From assembly GCF_019375475.1 (NCBI RefSeq), contig NZ_JAHXGQ010000004.1, forward strand, positions 124,001-188,000: a stretch of DNA of 64,000 nt, written 5' to 3'. The notes under the pieces were generated by a model. That model did not search any database. It worked only from the letters and a program-made list of their open reading frames with translations, and had not been told where the DNA came from. Positions 44,413-54,143 of the stretch are shown here, in pieces; position 1 is the stretch's first letter, and each line of letters starts with the position of its first letter. The position numbers and the translations under genes were made by a program. Origin of the DNA: Saccharothrix obliqua. Lineage in GTDB: Bacteria; Actinomycetota; Actinomycetes; Mycobacteriales; Pseudonocardiaceae.

Positions 44413-47288
44413 GACGCGCTCCCCCGCAACACGCGGGCCAGCCGGCGCACGGTCGAGTGCCGGAAGATGTCGCGCAACCGCACGGTCGCGAACCCGGACT
44501 CGCGGAGCGCCGCGTTCAGCCGCACCGCGAGCAGCGAGTTGCCGCCGAGTTCGAAGAAGTTGTCGTCCGGACCGACCGGCACGCCCATCAGCCGCTCCCA
44601 GATGGCCCGCACGCGGGCCTCCACGCCGTCCTCCGGGACCGGTGCGGCGGTCTCCGCGACCACCGGGCCGGGCGCGGGCAGGCGGGCGACGTCCAGCTTC
44701 CCGTTGGCGGTCAACGGCAACGCGCCCACCTCGGTGACGGTCGCGGGCACCAGGTGGGCGGGCAGCCGCTCCACCAGGCGTGCCCGCAGGTCCGGCGCGG
44801 GCGCCGAGGTCACCGCGTATGCGTCCAGCCGCACGGCCGCCGAGTCGGCGGACCGCCGGACCACGACCGCCGCCGCCGTCACGCGCGGGTCGGCCAGCAA
44901 CGCGAACCGGATCTCGCCCGGCTCGATCCGGTGCCCGCGGACCTTCACCTGGTCGTCCAGGCGGCCCAGGTGCAGCAGCCGGCCGTCGTCCAGGTAGCGG
45001 CCCCGGTCGCCGCTGCGGTACCGGCCGCCCGCGAACCGCTCGGCGGTCAGCTCCGGCCGGTGCAGGTACCCGAGCGCGACCCCGAGCCCCCCGACGTGGA
45101 TCTCACCCGCCACGCCCGGCGGCACGAGCCGGCCGCGCGGGTCGCGCACGTGCAGTTCCCAGCCGGGCAGCGGGCGGCCGACCGGCGCGGGACCGGCCAG
45201 CGCGTCGGCCCGCGTCACGTCGTGCCACGTGCAGTGCACGGTCGTCTCGGTGATGCCGTACATGTTGACCACCCGGCACCGCCGTCGCGGGTAGGCGTCC
45301 AGCCACGGCAGCACCAGCCGGGCGTCCAGCGCCTCGCCGCCGAACACCAGCAACCGCACCGAGAGGTCGTCACCGGGGTCGAGCTGGGCGAACGCCGACG
45401 GCGTCTGGTTGAGCACGGTCACCCGCTCCCGGGCGAGCAGCGCGTGGAACTCGTCGGGGTCGCGTGCCGTCCAGTGCGGCACCACGACCAGCCGCCCGCC
45501 GGTCAGCAGGCAGCCCCACACCTCCCACACCGAGAAGTCGAAGGCGAAGGAGTGGAACAGCGTCCACACGTCGTCCGGGCCGAGCCCGAAGCCGTCGGCG
45601 GCGGCCAGCAGCGCGGCGACGTTGCGGTGCGGCACCACGACGCCCTTCGGCCGCCCGGTGGAACCGGACGTGTAGATCACGTAGGCGGCGTCGCCGGCGG
45701 CCGGTCGGGACAGCTCCGCCGAGCCGCGCGCGGACGGCGGCACCGAGGTCGCGTCCGGCACGTCGCCGACCACCACGCGCAGACCGCTGTCGGCGGTCAC
45801 GAACGCCGTGCGCTCCGCCGGGTAGTCGGGGTCCAGCGGCACGTACGCCGCGCCCGCCTTGAGGACCGCGAGCAACGCGACCACCAGGTCCGGTCCGCGC
45901 TCCAGCCGGACGCCGACCCGCGTGCCCGGTTCGACACCGGCGTCGACCAGGGCGCGGGCCAGACCCGTGGACCGGTCGTCCAGCTCGGCGTAGGTGAGGG
46001 ACGTGTCGCCGGCCGTCACCGCCACCCGGTCCGGCCCGGCGGCCACGCGTGCGGCGAACAGCTCGGTGATCGTGGTGTCGGGCGCGTCCCGGTGCGCGCC
46101 GCGCCCGGACGCCAGCACGGCGTCCATGTCCGCGCGCGCCATGGTGGGCACGGCGTGCGTCGGCGTGCCGGGGTCGTCGGCGAACGCCGCCAGCACGACG
46201 TCGAGGCAGCGCAGGAACCGCTCGGCGGCGGGTCGCCCGACCACCGAGGTCTGGAACCGCAGCAGGGCGTGCGCGCCGCCGTCCGGTTCCTCGCCCAGGT
46301 AGAGGGTGAGCGGGAACTGCGCCGCGCCCAGGTCCACGTCCGTGCGCCCGGTGCGCGGCACCACCACGCAGCGCGGCGCGTGGTCGGTGACGGCGGACAG
46401 CGGGATGTCGGCCGTGCGGTACGCGGCCAGGCAGCGGTCGTGCGCGGCACGCAGGAAGTCGCCGAGGGACTGGTCCTCGTCCACCGCGACCGGCACGGCC
46501 ACGGTCGCGCCGAAGTAGCCGATGGTGTCGGCGTGCCGCGCCGACCGGCGGGACACGTTGGTGCCCAGGACCGGGTTCGCGGCGCCGGTCCAGCGGGCCA
46601 GCACCAGGGCCGCCGCGCCGAGCACCGCCGAGTGCGGCGTGACGCCCAGCGCGGCGGCGGACCGCCGCACCCCGCGCCACGTCGGCGCGGGCACGCGCAG
46701 GTCGGCCCGGTCGCCGGGACCGCCGGGCACGCCCTGGCCCCAGTCCAGCGGCAAGTCCAGGTCGGCGGCACGCAGCCGCTCCCGCACCGCCGCCACCCGG
46801 TCCGGGTCCGGCGGCGCCAGGCGCTCGGTCCACCGCCGGTAGGTCTCCGCGGGCTCCGGCCGCTCACCCGCCAGCAGCCACCGCGCCATCAGCTCGGTGG
46901 ACCGCTCGTCGGTGACCAGGTGGTGCGCCACCAGCACGAGGTCGGCCGCGCCGTCCGGGTAACGCAGCAGCACGGCGCGCAGCAGCGGGCCGCGGTGCGG
47001 CGCGAACGGGCGCGCGCACTCCTGGCGGATCGCCGAGCGGTCCGGCGCGTCCCGCACGTGCAGCACCGGTGGGCGGGCCGGTGCCCAGCAGCCGTCCGCC
47101 GTGACGCGTGCGGCGAGCAGCGGGTGGGCCGCCGCCAGCGCCGCGAGGCGGCGCGCCGGCTCGGCCGGGTCCAGGTCCGGCGGCACGGCGTGCACGGACG
47201 CCGAGTGGTAGGCGGTGACGTGGTCGGCGGTCTGGTCGGCGACGTACAGCTCCGCCTGGTTGGGCGCGAGCGGCCAGTGACCCGACAT
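44409..47288 (-). CDS. NRPS module C-A-T, threonine-like code
   Basis: A 959-aa C-A-T module. C domain: LVAHHLVTDERS (HHxxxD then Glu). A domain: [43 protein letters not shown]. The pocket code by eye is D-F-W-N-V-G-M-V-H-K, one conservative change from the classical threonine code DFWNIGMVHK. T domain: FFELGGNSLLAVRL. The ATG at MSGHWPLAP has GGGGGAG just upstream; an earlier frame overlaps the PCP gene. Having a C domain, it accepts an acyl or aminoacyl starter, presumably from the free PCP encoded 37 bases upstream. Confidence 0.95.
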   Translation of the reverse strand: MSGHWPLAPNQAELYVADQTADHVTAYHSASVHAVPPDLDPAEPARRLAALAAAHPLLAARVTADGCWAPARPPVLHVRDAPDRSAIRQECARPFAPHRGPLLRAVLLRYPDGAADLVLVAHHLVTDERSTELMARWLLAGERPEPAETYRRWTERLAPPDPDRVAAVRERLRAADLDLPLDWGQGVPGGPGDRADLRVPAPTWRGVRRSAAALGVTPHSAVLGAAALVLARWTGAANPVLGTNVSRRSARHADTIGYFGATVAVPVAVDEDQSLGDFLRAAHDRCLAAYRTADIPLSAVTDHAPRCVVVPRTGRTDVDLGAAQFPLTLYLGEEPDGGAHALLRFQTSVVGRPAAERFLRCLDVVLAAFADDPGTPTHAVPTMARADMDAVLASGRGAHRDAPDTTITELFAARVAAGPDRVAVTAGDTSLTYAELDDRSTGLARALVDAGVEPGTRVGVRLERGPDLVVALLAVLKAGAAYVPLDPDYPAERTAFVTADSGLRVVVGDVPDATSVPPSARGSAELSRPAAGDAAYVIYTSGSTGRPKGVVVPHRNVAALLAAADGFGLGPDDVWTLFHSFAFDFSVWEVWGCLLTGGRLVVVPHWTARDPDEFHALLARERVTVLNQTPSAFAQLDPGDDLSVRLLVFGGEALDARLVLPWLDAYPRRRCRVVNMYGITETTVHCTWHDVTRADALAGPAPVGRPLPGWELHVRDPRGRLVPPGVAGEIHVGGLGVALGYLHRPELTAERFAGGRYRSGDRGRYLDDGRLLHLGRLDDQVKVRGHRIEPGEIRFALLADPRVTAAAVVVRRSADSAAVRLDAYAVTSAPAPDLRARLVERLPAHLVPATVTEVGALPLTANGKLDVARLPAPGPVVAETAAPVPEDGVEARVRAIWERLMGVPVGPDDNFFELGGNSLLAVRLNAALRESGFATVRLRDIFRHSTVRRLARVLRGSAS

Positions 47289-47325
47289 GGCTCTCCCCCG
47301 GGGTTGTGCGATCGGTGGGCCGCGC

Positions 47326-47559
47326 TCAGCCGCGCGGGGCGGTGCGTGCCACCAGGGCGCGCAACGCGTCCAGCCCGTCGGCCTCCAGCACGTCGAGGTA
47401 GTCCAGGTCGCGCCCGGTCGTCTCGAACACGCGGGTGGCCAGCAGCACGGCTTTGAACGAATCACCGCCGGAGTTGATGAAACCGGCCGCCGGATCGGCG
47501 TCCGGACCCAGCACCTCACGCCACAGCGCGCGCAGCTGGTCGTCCTGTTCGAGTGCCAT
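47326..47559 (-). CDS. Free-standing peptidyl carrier protein
   Basis: A 77-aa carrier protein starting MALEQDDQLRALWREVLG, with the phosphopantetheine serine in FINSGGDSFKAVLL. It is the first gene of the long minus-strand operon and lies opposite the divergent free adenylation gene. The pair looks like a starter-loading unit: the A enzyme activates an acid and loads it onto this PCP for the C domain of the Thr module. Confidence 0.9.
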   Translation of the reverse strand: MALEQDDQLRALWREVLGPDADPAAGFINSGGDSFKAVLLATRVFETTGRDLDYLDVLEADGLDALRALVARTAPRG

Positions 47560-47839
47560 TGTCCCGTCCCCCGGCGTCCGGACCGGACCGCCCGGAAACC
47601 ACTCCGCGCAATTCACCGCGCGGCAGTCCCCGAACTGCCCATCGGCGTAATTCCCCAGTCGTTCGGACCGTACCACAACATTTCCACCCCGCCAGGACCA
47701 AAATCCCGCCAAGATCGAAACCGGCCGGTTCAGTGGCGACCGTGAGCACCGAGCCCACTTTTCGGGCATTTTGTGGTTCACTGGGAAAAGCCCGGACAAT
47801 GGGCAGTTCCGCACACGGCCAACGTGGGGGTTCGCGCCG
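47560..47839. promoter_or_regulatory. Divergent promoter region of NRPS-PKS cluster
   Basis: The 280-base gap between the PCP start (minus) and the free A-domain start (plus) should hold promoters for both arms of the cluster. It is visibly less GC-rich than the genes (for example around 47675-47705 and 47755-47790). A perfect 12-bp palindrome, AACCGGCCGGTT (47719-47730), lies near its middle and is a candidate operator. Confidence 0.65.
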
Positions 47840-49345
47840 ATGAGCGAGGCGTCGCCGTTCGATCTGTTCACCGCCGCCGCCACCCGGTTCCACGACCGCA
47901 CCGCGCTGGAGGCGGGTGGCCACGTGCTCGACTACGCGACCCTCGCGGAGGCGGTGGAGCGCGTCGCCGGGCGGGTGGCGGAGACCTCCGGCGGCGTGCC
48001 CGCGCGGCTCGGCGTGCTCGCGCCGCGCGGTGTCGTCGCGTTCACCGGGTGGCTCGCGGCGCTGCGGCTGGGCGCGACCGCCGTGCCGCTGAACCCGGCG
48101 TTCCCACCGGCGCGCAACGAGCGGTTCGCCGCGGCGGCGGGCGTCGACTTCGTGCTCGCCGACGAGGCCGCGACCACGCAGCACGCCGCGCTCGGCGGCG
48201 GTCTCGCGTTGTCCGCGCGGGAGGCGCTGACCGGCCGGGTGCGGCCCGCGCCGCGCCGCACCGCCGACGACCCCGTGGTGTACGTGGTGTCCACGTCGGG
48301 CTCCACCGGGCGGCCGAAGGGCGTGCCGATCCGGTGGGGCAACCTGCGGCCGTGGCTCGCGCACAACGGGCCGCGTCGCGGTATCCGCGCAGGTGACCGG
48401 GTGTCCCAGAACTTCGACCTGACCTTCGACCCGTCCGTGGCCGACATGCTGCTGACGTGGACGGCGGGCGCGACGCTGGTCGTGCCGGACCACCGCGAGG
48501 CGCTCAAACCGGTCGAGTACGTGGCCGGGCGCGGCATCACGCACTGGTACTCGGTGCCGTCGATGATCGCCGTCGCCGACCGCCTGGAGGGCCTGCCGGC
48601 GGGCTCGATGCCGACCCTGCGGCGCAGCGTGTTCGGCGGCGACCGGCTGACGCCGAAGCTCGCCGCGCTGTGGCGCCGGGCCGCGCCGAACAGCCGCGTG
48701 GAGAACTCGTACGGCCCGAGCGAGGTGACCATCTCGACGTGCGCGCACGAGGTCACCGGCGACGAGACCGGGGCCACCGTGCCGATCGGCGCGCCGTACC
48801 CGCACACCGAGCACCTGGTGCTGGGCGAGGACGGCAGGCGGGCCGCCGAGGGCGAGCTGTGCCTGCGCGGGCCGCAGCGGTTCGGCGGCTACCTGGACCC
48901 GGCGGACAACGCGGGTCGATTCGTCTCGTGGGACGGGGAAATGGCCCGGGTATTCACCGGGGGCGGGCCGCCGACCGACCGGCATTGGTATCGGACCGGT
49001 GACCGGGTGGCGGTGCGGGATGGCGAACTCGTGTTCCTGGGCAGGCTGGACAACCAGGTGAAAGTGCGTGGTTACCGCATCGAGCCGGGCGAAATCGAAG
49101 CGGTGTTGTGCACTCACCCGGATGTACGAGAGGCGTTGGTGGTGCCGATCACCGAAGGCGACCGCACCGATCTGCTGGCGACTTACACCGGTAATCCCGT
49201 GCCGGCAAGTCACCTGATCGCGCTAATCCACGCCAGCCTTCCCCCGTACATGCTCCCGCACCGGTTCGAACACCGCGCGCACCTGCCGTTGAGCGCGAAC
49301 GGGAAAATCATCCGAACGGCCCCGGAACCCGATCGCGCGCGGTGA
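47840..49345 (+). CDS. Free-standing adenylation enzyme (starter activation)
   Basis: A 501-aa amino-acid/acid-activating enzyme: [59 protein letters not shown], and lysine in LSANGKII. No carrier is fused. The pocket code by eye is D-P-A-Y-V-G-S-I-S-K, which I cannot match to a known substrate. The start at MSEASPF has GTGGGGG upstream; an earlier in-frame ATG lies in the promoter region. Divergent from the PCP gene, it probably loads that PCP; it might also serve the A-less C-T-E protein. Confidence 0.88.
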   Translation: MSEASPFDLFTAAATRFHDRTALEAGGHVLDYATLAEAVERVAGRVAETSGGVPARLGVLAPRGVVAFTGWLAALRLGATAVPLNPAFPPARNERFAAAAGVDFVLADEAATTQHAALGGGLALSAREALTGRVRPAPRRTADDPVVYVVSTSGSTGRPKGVPIRWGNLRPWLAHNGPRRGIRAGDRVSQNFDLTFDPSVADMLLTWTAGATLVVPDHREALKPVEYVAGRGITHWYSVPSMIAVADRLEGLPAGSMPTLRRSVFGGDRLTPKLAALWRRAAPNSRVENSYGPSEVTISTCAHEVTGDETGATVPIGAPYPHTEHLVLGEDGRRAAEGELCLRGPQRFGGYLDPADNAGRFVSWDGEMARVFTGGGPPTDRHWYRTGDRVAVRDGELVFLGRLDNQVKVRGYRIEPGEIEAVLCTHPDVREALVVPITEGDRTDLLATYTGNPVPASHLIALIHASLPPYMLPHRFEHRAHLPLSANGKIIRTAPEPDRAR

Positions 49346-49417
49346 CACCGGGCCGGATACCCGCGCGGCCGGGGCCGGCCACCCGAATGGCGGCGGGCCG
49401 TCTCAACGGTGTCACCG
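49340..49417. terminator. Bidirectional terminator between convergent genes
   Basis: CGGTGACACCG (49340-49350), overlapping the stop of the A-domain gene, pairs perfectly with CGGTGTCACCG (49407-49417). The 56-base loop itself contains GGCCGGGGCCGGCC. It lies between two convergent genes and could stop transcription in both directions. Confidence 0.55.
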
Positions 49418-49459
49418 CCGGCGGAGCCGGTCGGCGACGCGGCGCCACCGGGCGCGGCG

Positions 49460-52219
49460 TCACCCCGCCGAGCCGGGAGCTTCGGCCGCCGAGTCCAAGG
49501 CGTCCAGGCGGCGGCGCACCTCGGCGGCCTCCTCGTCCCGCTGGTGGGCCCGGTACCGGGTTTCCGCCTCCCGCCACGTGGCGCGAGCCTGGTCGGTGCG
49601 GCCCAGCGCGAGCAGCGACGCCGCGAGCCGGTCCATCGTGCTGACCGCCTGGGAGTCGTTCTCCAGCTCCCGGTAGAGCGCGACGGCGGCCGAGTAGTGG
49701 TCCACCGCGCTCTCGTGATCACCGGTCTCGTGGGCGATGAACCCGAGGCTGTCCAACGTGTCCGCCTCGCCGTCGCGGTCGCCGTGGGTTCGTTGCAGGG
49801 CAAGCGCTTCGAGGCAGTGCCGCCGGGCGTGGTCGTGGCGGCCGACGCGTGCGGCGCACCAGCCGACGGCGTTGAGCGCGTCCGCCACCCACGCCGGGTT
49901 GCCGATCGTCCGGTGGATCTCCAGGCAGCTCTCGGCGTGCGCCAGGGCGCGCCCGTCGTCGCCGCGCTGGAGCCACGACCACGTCAACGCGTGGTGCGTG
50001 TGCGCGAGGTCGGCACGCGCGTTCGTCCGCTCGGCCAGCTCCAGCGCCAGGTACAGGTGGCGCATCGCCTCCTCGGGCCGCCCGACGTCGGCGTTGGCGC
50101 GGCCCGCGCTGCGGTGCGCGAGCAAGCGCGCGGCGGGGTCGTCGAGGCGTTCGGCGGCGGCCAGCGCGTGTTCCCACACCGCGAACTGGTCGGTCCGGTT
50201 GCCCCGGCGGAAGTGGTAGTTGTTCAACGTCCACGCGAACCGCCACACGTCCCGGTCGAGCCCGAGCGCGACAGCGGCCTCCACGATCGCGAGCAGGACC
50301 GCGTGCTCGGCGTCGAACCAGGCCAGCGCCTCCGCGTCGTCGGCGGGCGGTCGCACCCGGACGCCGGGCAGCGGCGGGTCCAGCTCGATCGGCGTCACGT
50401 ACGGGTGCAGCAGCAGGTTCCCGGCGTGGCCGGTGCGCAGGTAGAAGTCGATCAGGCGGCGCAGGGCGGCGTCCCGGTCGTGGTCGGCGGCCCGGTCCGC
50501 GGCGAACCGGCGGATCAGGTCGTGCATCCGGTACCGGCCGGCGGCGTCGCGCGTCACCAGCGACGCCTGCTCCAGCTCGCGCAGCAGCGCCCGGACGCGG
50601 GGCTGCGGCAACCCGGCGAGCGCCGCCGCGGCGGGCAGCCCGAGGTCCGGTCCGGGCGCCGCGCCGAGCAACGCGAAGAGTTCGGCCTGCTCGGCGGTCA
50701 ACGCCCGGTGCGACCACGAGAACACCGCGGGCAGGCTGGCCGCCGGGTCGCCGTCGGCCAGCGCGTCCAGGCCGAACTCACGCAGGTCGGCGACCACGTC
50801 GGCGATCGGCGTGCCGGCGGCGACCTGGCCGGCGACGATGCTCAGCGCCAGCGGGTACCCGCCGCACAACGCCACCAGCTCGGCCACCGCCGCGGGCTCG
50901 GCGGCCACCCGGTCCGCGCCGAGGCGGTCGGCGAGCAGGGCGCGGGCCTCCTCGTCGGCCAACGCGTCCAGCGGCAGGTGCCGGGCCGAGTGGCCGGTGA
51001 TCAGACCGGTCAACCGGTTGCGGCTGGTCACCAGGACGGTGCCGGCCGACGTGCCCGGCAGGAGGTCCGCGACCTGCGCGGTGTCGGCGGCGTTGTCCAG
51101 CACGACCAGGATCCGCTTGTCCGCCACCATGCTGCGGAACAACGCGGCTCGCGCGTGTGGTTCGACCGGGATCCGGTCCGGTTCCGCGCCGAGGGCGTCG
51201 AGGAAGCCGCGCAGCACCGCGCCGGGGCTGATCGGCGTGCCGTCCGGGCTGAACCCGCGCAGGTCCACGAAGAGCTGGCCGTCCGGGAAGCGGTGCGCGT
51301 TGCGGTGCGCCCAGTGCAGTGCCAGCCACGTCTTGCCGATGCCGCCCGAGCCCGCGATGGCGGAGATCACCACCGTGCCGCCCGCGCCGTCGAGCGCGGC
51401 GTCCAGCCGGTCCAGCTCGGCGTGCCTGCCGACGAACGGGGCCGGCGCGGCGGGTAGCTGGCGGGGCGTCACGCCGGTCCGGGCGGGCGCGCCGGTCAGC
51501 GACGGGTCGCCGTTGAGGATGCGCCCGTGCAGGTCGCGCAGCACGTGACCGGGGTCGGTGCCGAGTTCGGCGACCAGGCGGGTGTGCAACCGCCGGTAGT
51601 GCTCCAACGCGTCGGCCGCGCGTCCGCCGCGGTAGAGCGCCAGCATGTACTGGGCGGCGACCCGTTCGTCCAGCGGGTGCCGCGCGGCCCGCGTGGACAG
51701 CTCCGCCACCAGCTCCTCGCCCCGGCCGAGCCGCAGCAGCACCTCGGTCAGGTCGCACTCGACGGCGAGCCGCTCCTGCCGCAGCCGGTCGCGTTCGAGC
51801 GCGGCCCAGTCGCCGTCCAGCCCGGCCAGCGGTTCACCGCGCCACAGCCCGAGCGCTTCGCCGAGCAGGGTCGCGGCACGCTGGTCGTCGGCGGTCCTGG
51901 CCTGCGCGCACAGCCGCCGGAACCGGTGCAGGTCCACGTCGTCCTCGCCGGCGACCAGCGCGTAGCCGCCCGCCCGGCGATCCAGCCGCAGGTCCAGCCG
52001 CCGCAGCCGGGACACGTAGCTGGACAACGTCTCGCGGGCGCGGTGCGGCGGGTGCGCGCCCCAGACCCGTTCGGTGAGGCGGTCCACCGTCACCGCCCGG
52101 TCGAGGTCCACGGCGAGCGCGGCGAGCACGCACCGCTGCTTCGCGGGCCCGAGGTCCACCCACCGCGCGCCGTCCCGTGCCGACACCTCGCCCAGCAGGG
52201 CGATCCGAACCCCCAACAC
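49460..52219 (-). CDS. SARP/AfsR-family regulator with NB-ARC and TPR
   Basis: A 919-aa regulator of AfsR type. An N-terminal winged-helix DNA-binding domain (about 5-95, ERVWGAHPPHRARETLSSYVSRLRR in part), bacterial transcriptional activation domain (100-245, LALYRGGRAADALEHYRRLH), NB-ARC ATPase with P-loop GSGGIGKTW (about 300), and C-terminal TPR repeats (about 650-900). SARPs activate antibiotic clusters, often through direct heptamer repeats. It lies between the NRPS-PKS and lasso clusters and could control either. GTG start with GGGAG upstream. Confidence 0.93.
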   Translation of the reverse strand: MLGVRIALLGEVSARDGARWVDLGPAKQRCVLAALAVDLDRAVTVDRLTERVWGAHPPHRARETLSSYVSRLRRLDLRLDRRAGGYALVAGEDDVDLHRFRRLCAQARTADDQRAATLLGEALGLWRGEPLAGLDGDWAALERDRLRQERLAVECDLTEVLLRLGRGEELVAELSTRAARHPLDERVAAQYMLALYRGGRAADALEHYRRLHTRLVAELGTDPGHVLRDLHGRILNGDPSLTGAPARTGVTPRQLPAAPAPFVGRHAELDRLDAALDGAGGTVVISAIAGSGGIGKTWLALHWAHRNAHRFPDGQLFVDLRGFSPDGTPISPGAVLRGFLDALGAEPDRIPVEPHARAALFRSMVADKRILVVLDNAADTAQVADLLPGTSAGTVLVTSRNRLTGLITGHSARHLPLDALADEEARALLADRLGADRVAAEPAAVAELVALCGGYPLALSIVAGQVAAGTPIADVVADLREFGLDALADGDPAASLPAVFSWSHRALTAEQAELFALLGAAPGPDLGLPAAAALAGLPQPRVRALLRELEQASLVTRDAAGRYRMHDLIRRFAADRAADHDRDAALRRLIDFYLRTGHAGNLLLHPYVTPIELDPPLPGVRVRPPADDAEALAWFDAEHAVLLAIVEAAVALGLDRDVWRFAWTLNNYHFRRGNRTDQFAVWEHALAAAERLDDPAARLLAHRSAGRANADVGRPEEAMRHLYLALELAERTNARADLAHTHHALTWSWLQRGDDGRALAHAESCLEIHRTIGNPAWVADALNAVGWCAARVGRHDHARRHCLEALALQRTHGDRDGEADTLDSLGFIAHETGDHESAVDHYSAAVALYRELENDSQAVSTMDRLAASLLALGRTDQARATWREAETRYRAHQRDEEAAEVRRRLDALDSAAEAPGSAG

Positions 52220-52271
52220 CGGCTCCCATCACGTCCACCTGTCCGGGGCGGCATTCTCCGGCACGCGCGTC

Positions 52272-52877
52272 TCAGGGTGTCAGCCCGTCCACCGAACGAC
52301 CCGGCGGCAGGCGGGTGAGGAGGCCGTCCACGGCGGAGGTCACCAGCAGGCGGAAGTACCGCTCGGCGCCCATGCCGGGCGGCACGCCGGCCATCTCGCC
52401 GCTCACCCGCACCTCCTCGCCGGCGACCAGCCCGAGGGCGATCGCCGCGACCGCGCCGGCGAGCACGGCGGCGGCGTCGGGCGGGTAGCCTCGCCGACCC
52501 AGCGCGGCGACCTCCGCGGCGAGCAGGCGCCCGCCGCTCGGGCCGCGCGGGAACGCGCGCAGGAGGTAGGCGGCGACACCGCGGTGGGCGAGGGCGAACT
52601 CACGCAGCCGACCCGCGAACCGCAGCAGGTGCTCCGCCACCGGCTCGCCGGGCACGTCCACCGGCTCCAGGTCGGCCAGGATCGACTCGCCGACCAGGGT
52701 CTCCAACGCGTCGCGGCTCGGCACGCGCCGGTACACGGCGGTCGTGCTGACGCCCAGCTCGTGCGCGACGGCCTGCACGGACAGGTCGGCCAATCCGATC
52801 CGCCTGCCCGCCTCGACGATCGAACCCGGTGACACCAGTGCGGTGCGGCCACCGGTCTTGACCCGGTTGGGAGGCAT
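52272..52877 (-). CDS. TetR-family repressor
   Basis: A 201-aa TetR-type regulator. The N-terminal helix-turn-helix is at about 28-50 (LSVQAVAHELGVSTTAVYRR), followed by an all-helical ligand/dimer domain with a Gly/Ala-rich helix. Start at MPPNRV with GGAGG five bases upstream. An imperfect operator-like palindrome lies 18 bases before the start, suggesting autorepression. Its inducer and other targets are unknown; the neighbouring SARP gene ends... upstream of it in the same direction, so its other targets are not obvious from position. Confidence 0.88.
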   Translation of the reverse strand: MPPNRVKTGGRTALVSPGSIVEAGRRIGLADLSVQAVAHELGVSTTAVYRRVPSRDALETLVGESILADLEPVDVPGEPVAEHLLRFAGRLREFALAHRGVAAYLLRAFPRGPSGGRLLAAEVAALGRRGYPPDAAAVLAGAVAAIALGLVAGEEVRVSGEMAGVPPGMGAERYFRLLVTSAVDGLLTRLPPGRSVDGLTP

Positions 52878-52894
52878 CGACACCTCCGGAATCC

Positions 52895-52913
52895 AAGTTA
52901 GGGCACCTATCTT
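52895..52913. promoter_or_regulatory. Candidate TetR operator
   Basis: AAGTTAGG-GCA-CCTATCTT, an 8-3-8 inverted repeat with one mismatch, in a distinctly AT-rich island immediately upstream of the TetR gene. Size and position fit an operator for a TetR dimer controlling its own gene. Confidence 0.6.
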
Positions 52914-53041
52914 AGAACACCTCGCCACCGCGGGCACTTCCTGGCACGCCGCGCTGGGGACCAGCCCGCCGACCCGGCAACGGCTCGCCCGGCCGGGCTC
53001 ACGGCGCAACTCCTCGACCGCGGTCGCACCCGACGCGTCGG

Positions 53042-54016
53042 TCACCCCGTCGGCAGCAGCTCCCGCCCCCGCTCGCGCCACCACGCGTCGAACGCCGGGC
53101 TGCACCCCTGACGTGCCGCGTAGCTCGCCAGCACGTGCGCGTGGATCTCCTCGATGTGCGCCGCCACCACGGTGTCCGGCCGGTAGAACAGCCGGAGTTC
53201 CTGCCACATCGGCATGCCCTCGATGGCACGCACCACGATGCCGCCCGGCCGGTCCACGCTGGTCGCCAACGCGGGCGCGATCGCGAACTTCGCCTGCACC
53301 AGCGCCAACGTCGTGGACAGGCACTGCGTGCTGTGCGGTTGGCGCACCGTCAACCCGTGCTCCCGGCACACCTGGGTCAGGTAGGTCCACCACCGCGTCG
53401 TGCCGGGCGGCTCGTCGACCCACGGGTGCTCGAAGACGTCGGCCAACCGCACCGCGCCGGGCCCCGCCAACGGGTGGTCGTGCGCCATCGCCACGAACAC
53501 CGGCTCCGCCTCGTGCACCAGCACGTCGGCCACACCGGGCGGCGTGCTCAGGCCGGGCAGCGGCGGCCGGTACACCAGGGCCAGGTCCAGTTCCCCGATC
53601 GCCACCTTCTCGACGCTGATCCGCTCGTCGGTGTCCTCCTGGAGGTTCACGCCCGCGCACCACGGCTGCTCCCGCAGCCAACTGCTCACGGCGACGTGCA
53701 GGAAACCGCAGTAACCGCCGACCCGCAACGGGTCCGACGGGTCACCGCGGCGGGACCACCGGCCGACCCGCTCGGCGATGGCCGTCATGCTGCTCAGCAC
53801 GACCCGCGCCTCACCCAGCACCTCCGCGCCCAGCGGTGTCGGCAGGCAGCCGTGCTCGGCGCGGATGAACAACGCTCCGCCCACGCTGTGCTCGATCCGC
53901 TTCAGCAGCCCGGACAACGCGGGCTGGGTCATGCCGAGCCGGCGTGCGGCGCGGGTCAGGCTGCCGGTGTCGTCGATCGCGGCCAGCGCGCGCAGGTGGC
54001 GTACTTCCAGCTCCAC
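53042..54016 (-). CDS. LysR-family transcriptional regulator
   Basis: A 324-aa LysR-type regulator: N-terminal winged HTH (LEVRHLRALAAIDDTGSLTRAARRLGMTQPALSGLLKRIE in segments, 1-60) and a two-lobed ligand-binding part (about 90-300). GGAGG lies four bases before the GTG start. The nearest upstream genes are a protease and other minus-strand genes, so there is no divergent partner in the usual LysR style; targets are unknown. Confidence 0.9.
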   Translation of the reverse strand: MELEVRHLRALAAIDDTGSLTRAARRLGMTQPALSGLLKRIEHSVGGALFIRAEHGCLPTPLGAEVLGEARVVLSSMTAIAERVGRWSRRGDPSDPLRVGGYCGFLHVAVSSWLREQPWCAGVNLQEDTDERISVEKVAIGELDLALVYRPPLPGLSTPPGVADVLVHEAEPVFVAMAHDHPLAGPGAVRLADVFEHPWVDEPPGTTRWWTYLTQVCREHGLTVRQPHSTQCLSTTLALVQAKFAIAPALATSVDRPGGIVVRAIEGMPMWQELRLFYRPDTVVAAHIEEIHAHVLASYAARQGCSPAFDAWWRERGRELLPTG

Positions 54017-54095
54017 GGGACCTCCGCATCCCCGCGCGAGGCGATTCGCCCGCTCCCGGGGTGGTCTCGCGACCGTACCGCCGTCCGGCGCGCGC

Positions 54096-54133
54096 GGGAA
54101 AGGGGTCCGCCGCCCGCGCGGACCCCTCTTCCC
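54096..54133 (-). terminator. Terminator after secreted protease gene
   Basis: AGGGGTCCGC (54101-54110) pairs perfectly with GCGGACCCCT (54118-54127) around a seven-base loop; the stem continues with GGGAA/TTCCC across one bulged base. It starts about ten bases after the protease stop (minus strand), a likely factor-independent terminator. Confidence 0.7.
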
Positions 54134-54143
54134 GCACCCGGCA

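Noticed and set aside
52220-52271. Possible MbtH-like or other small gene near the cluster regulators
   Set aside because: The gap is 52 bases only; no MbtH-like sequence was seen anywhere in the window.
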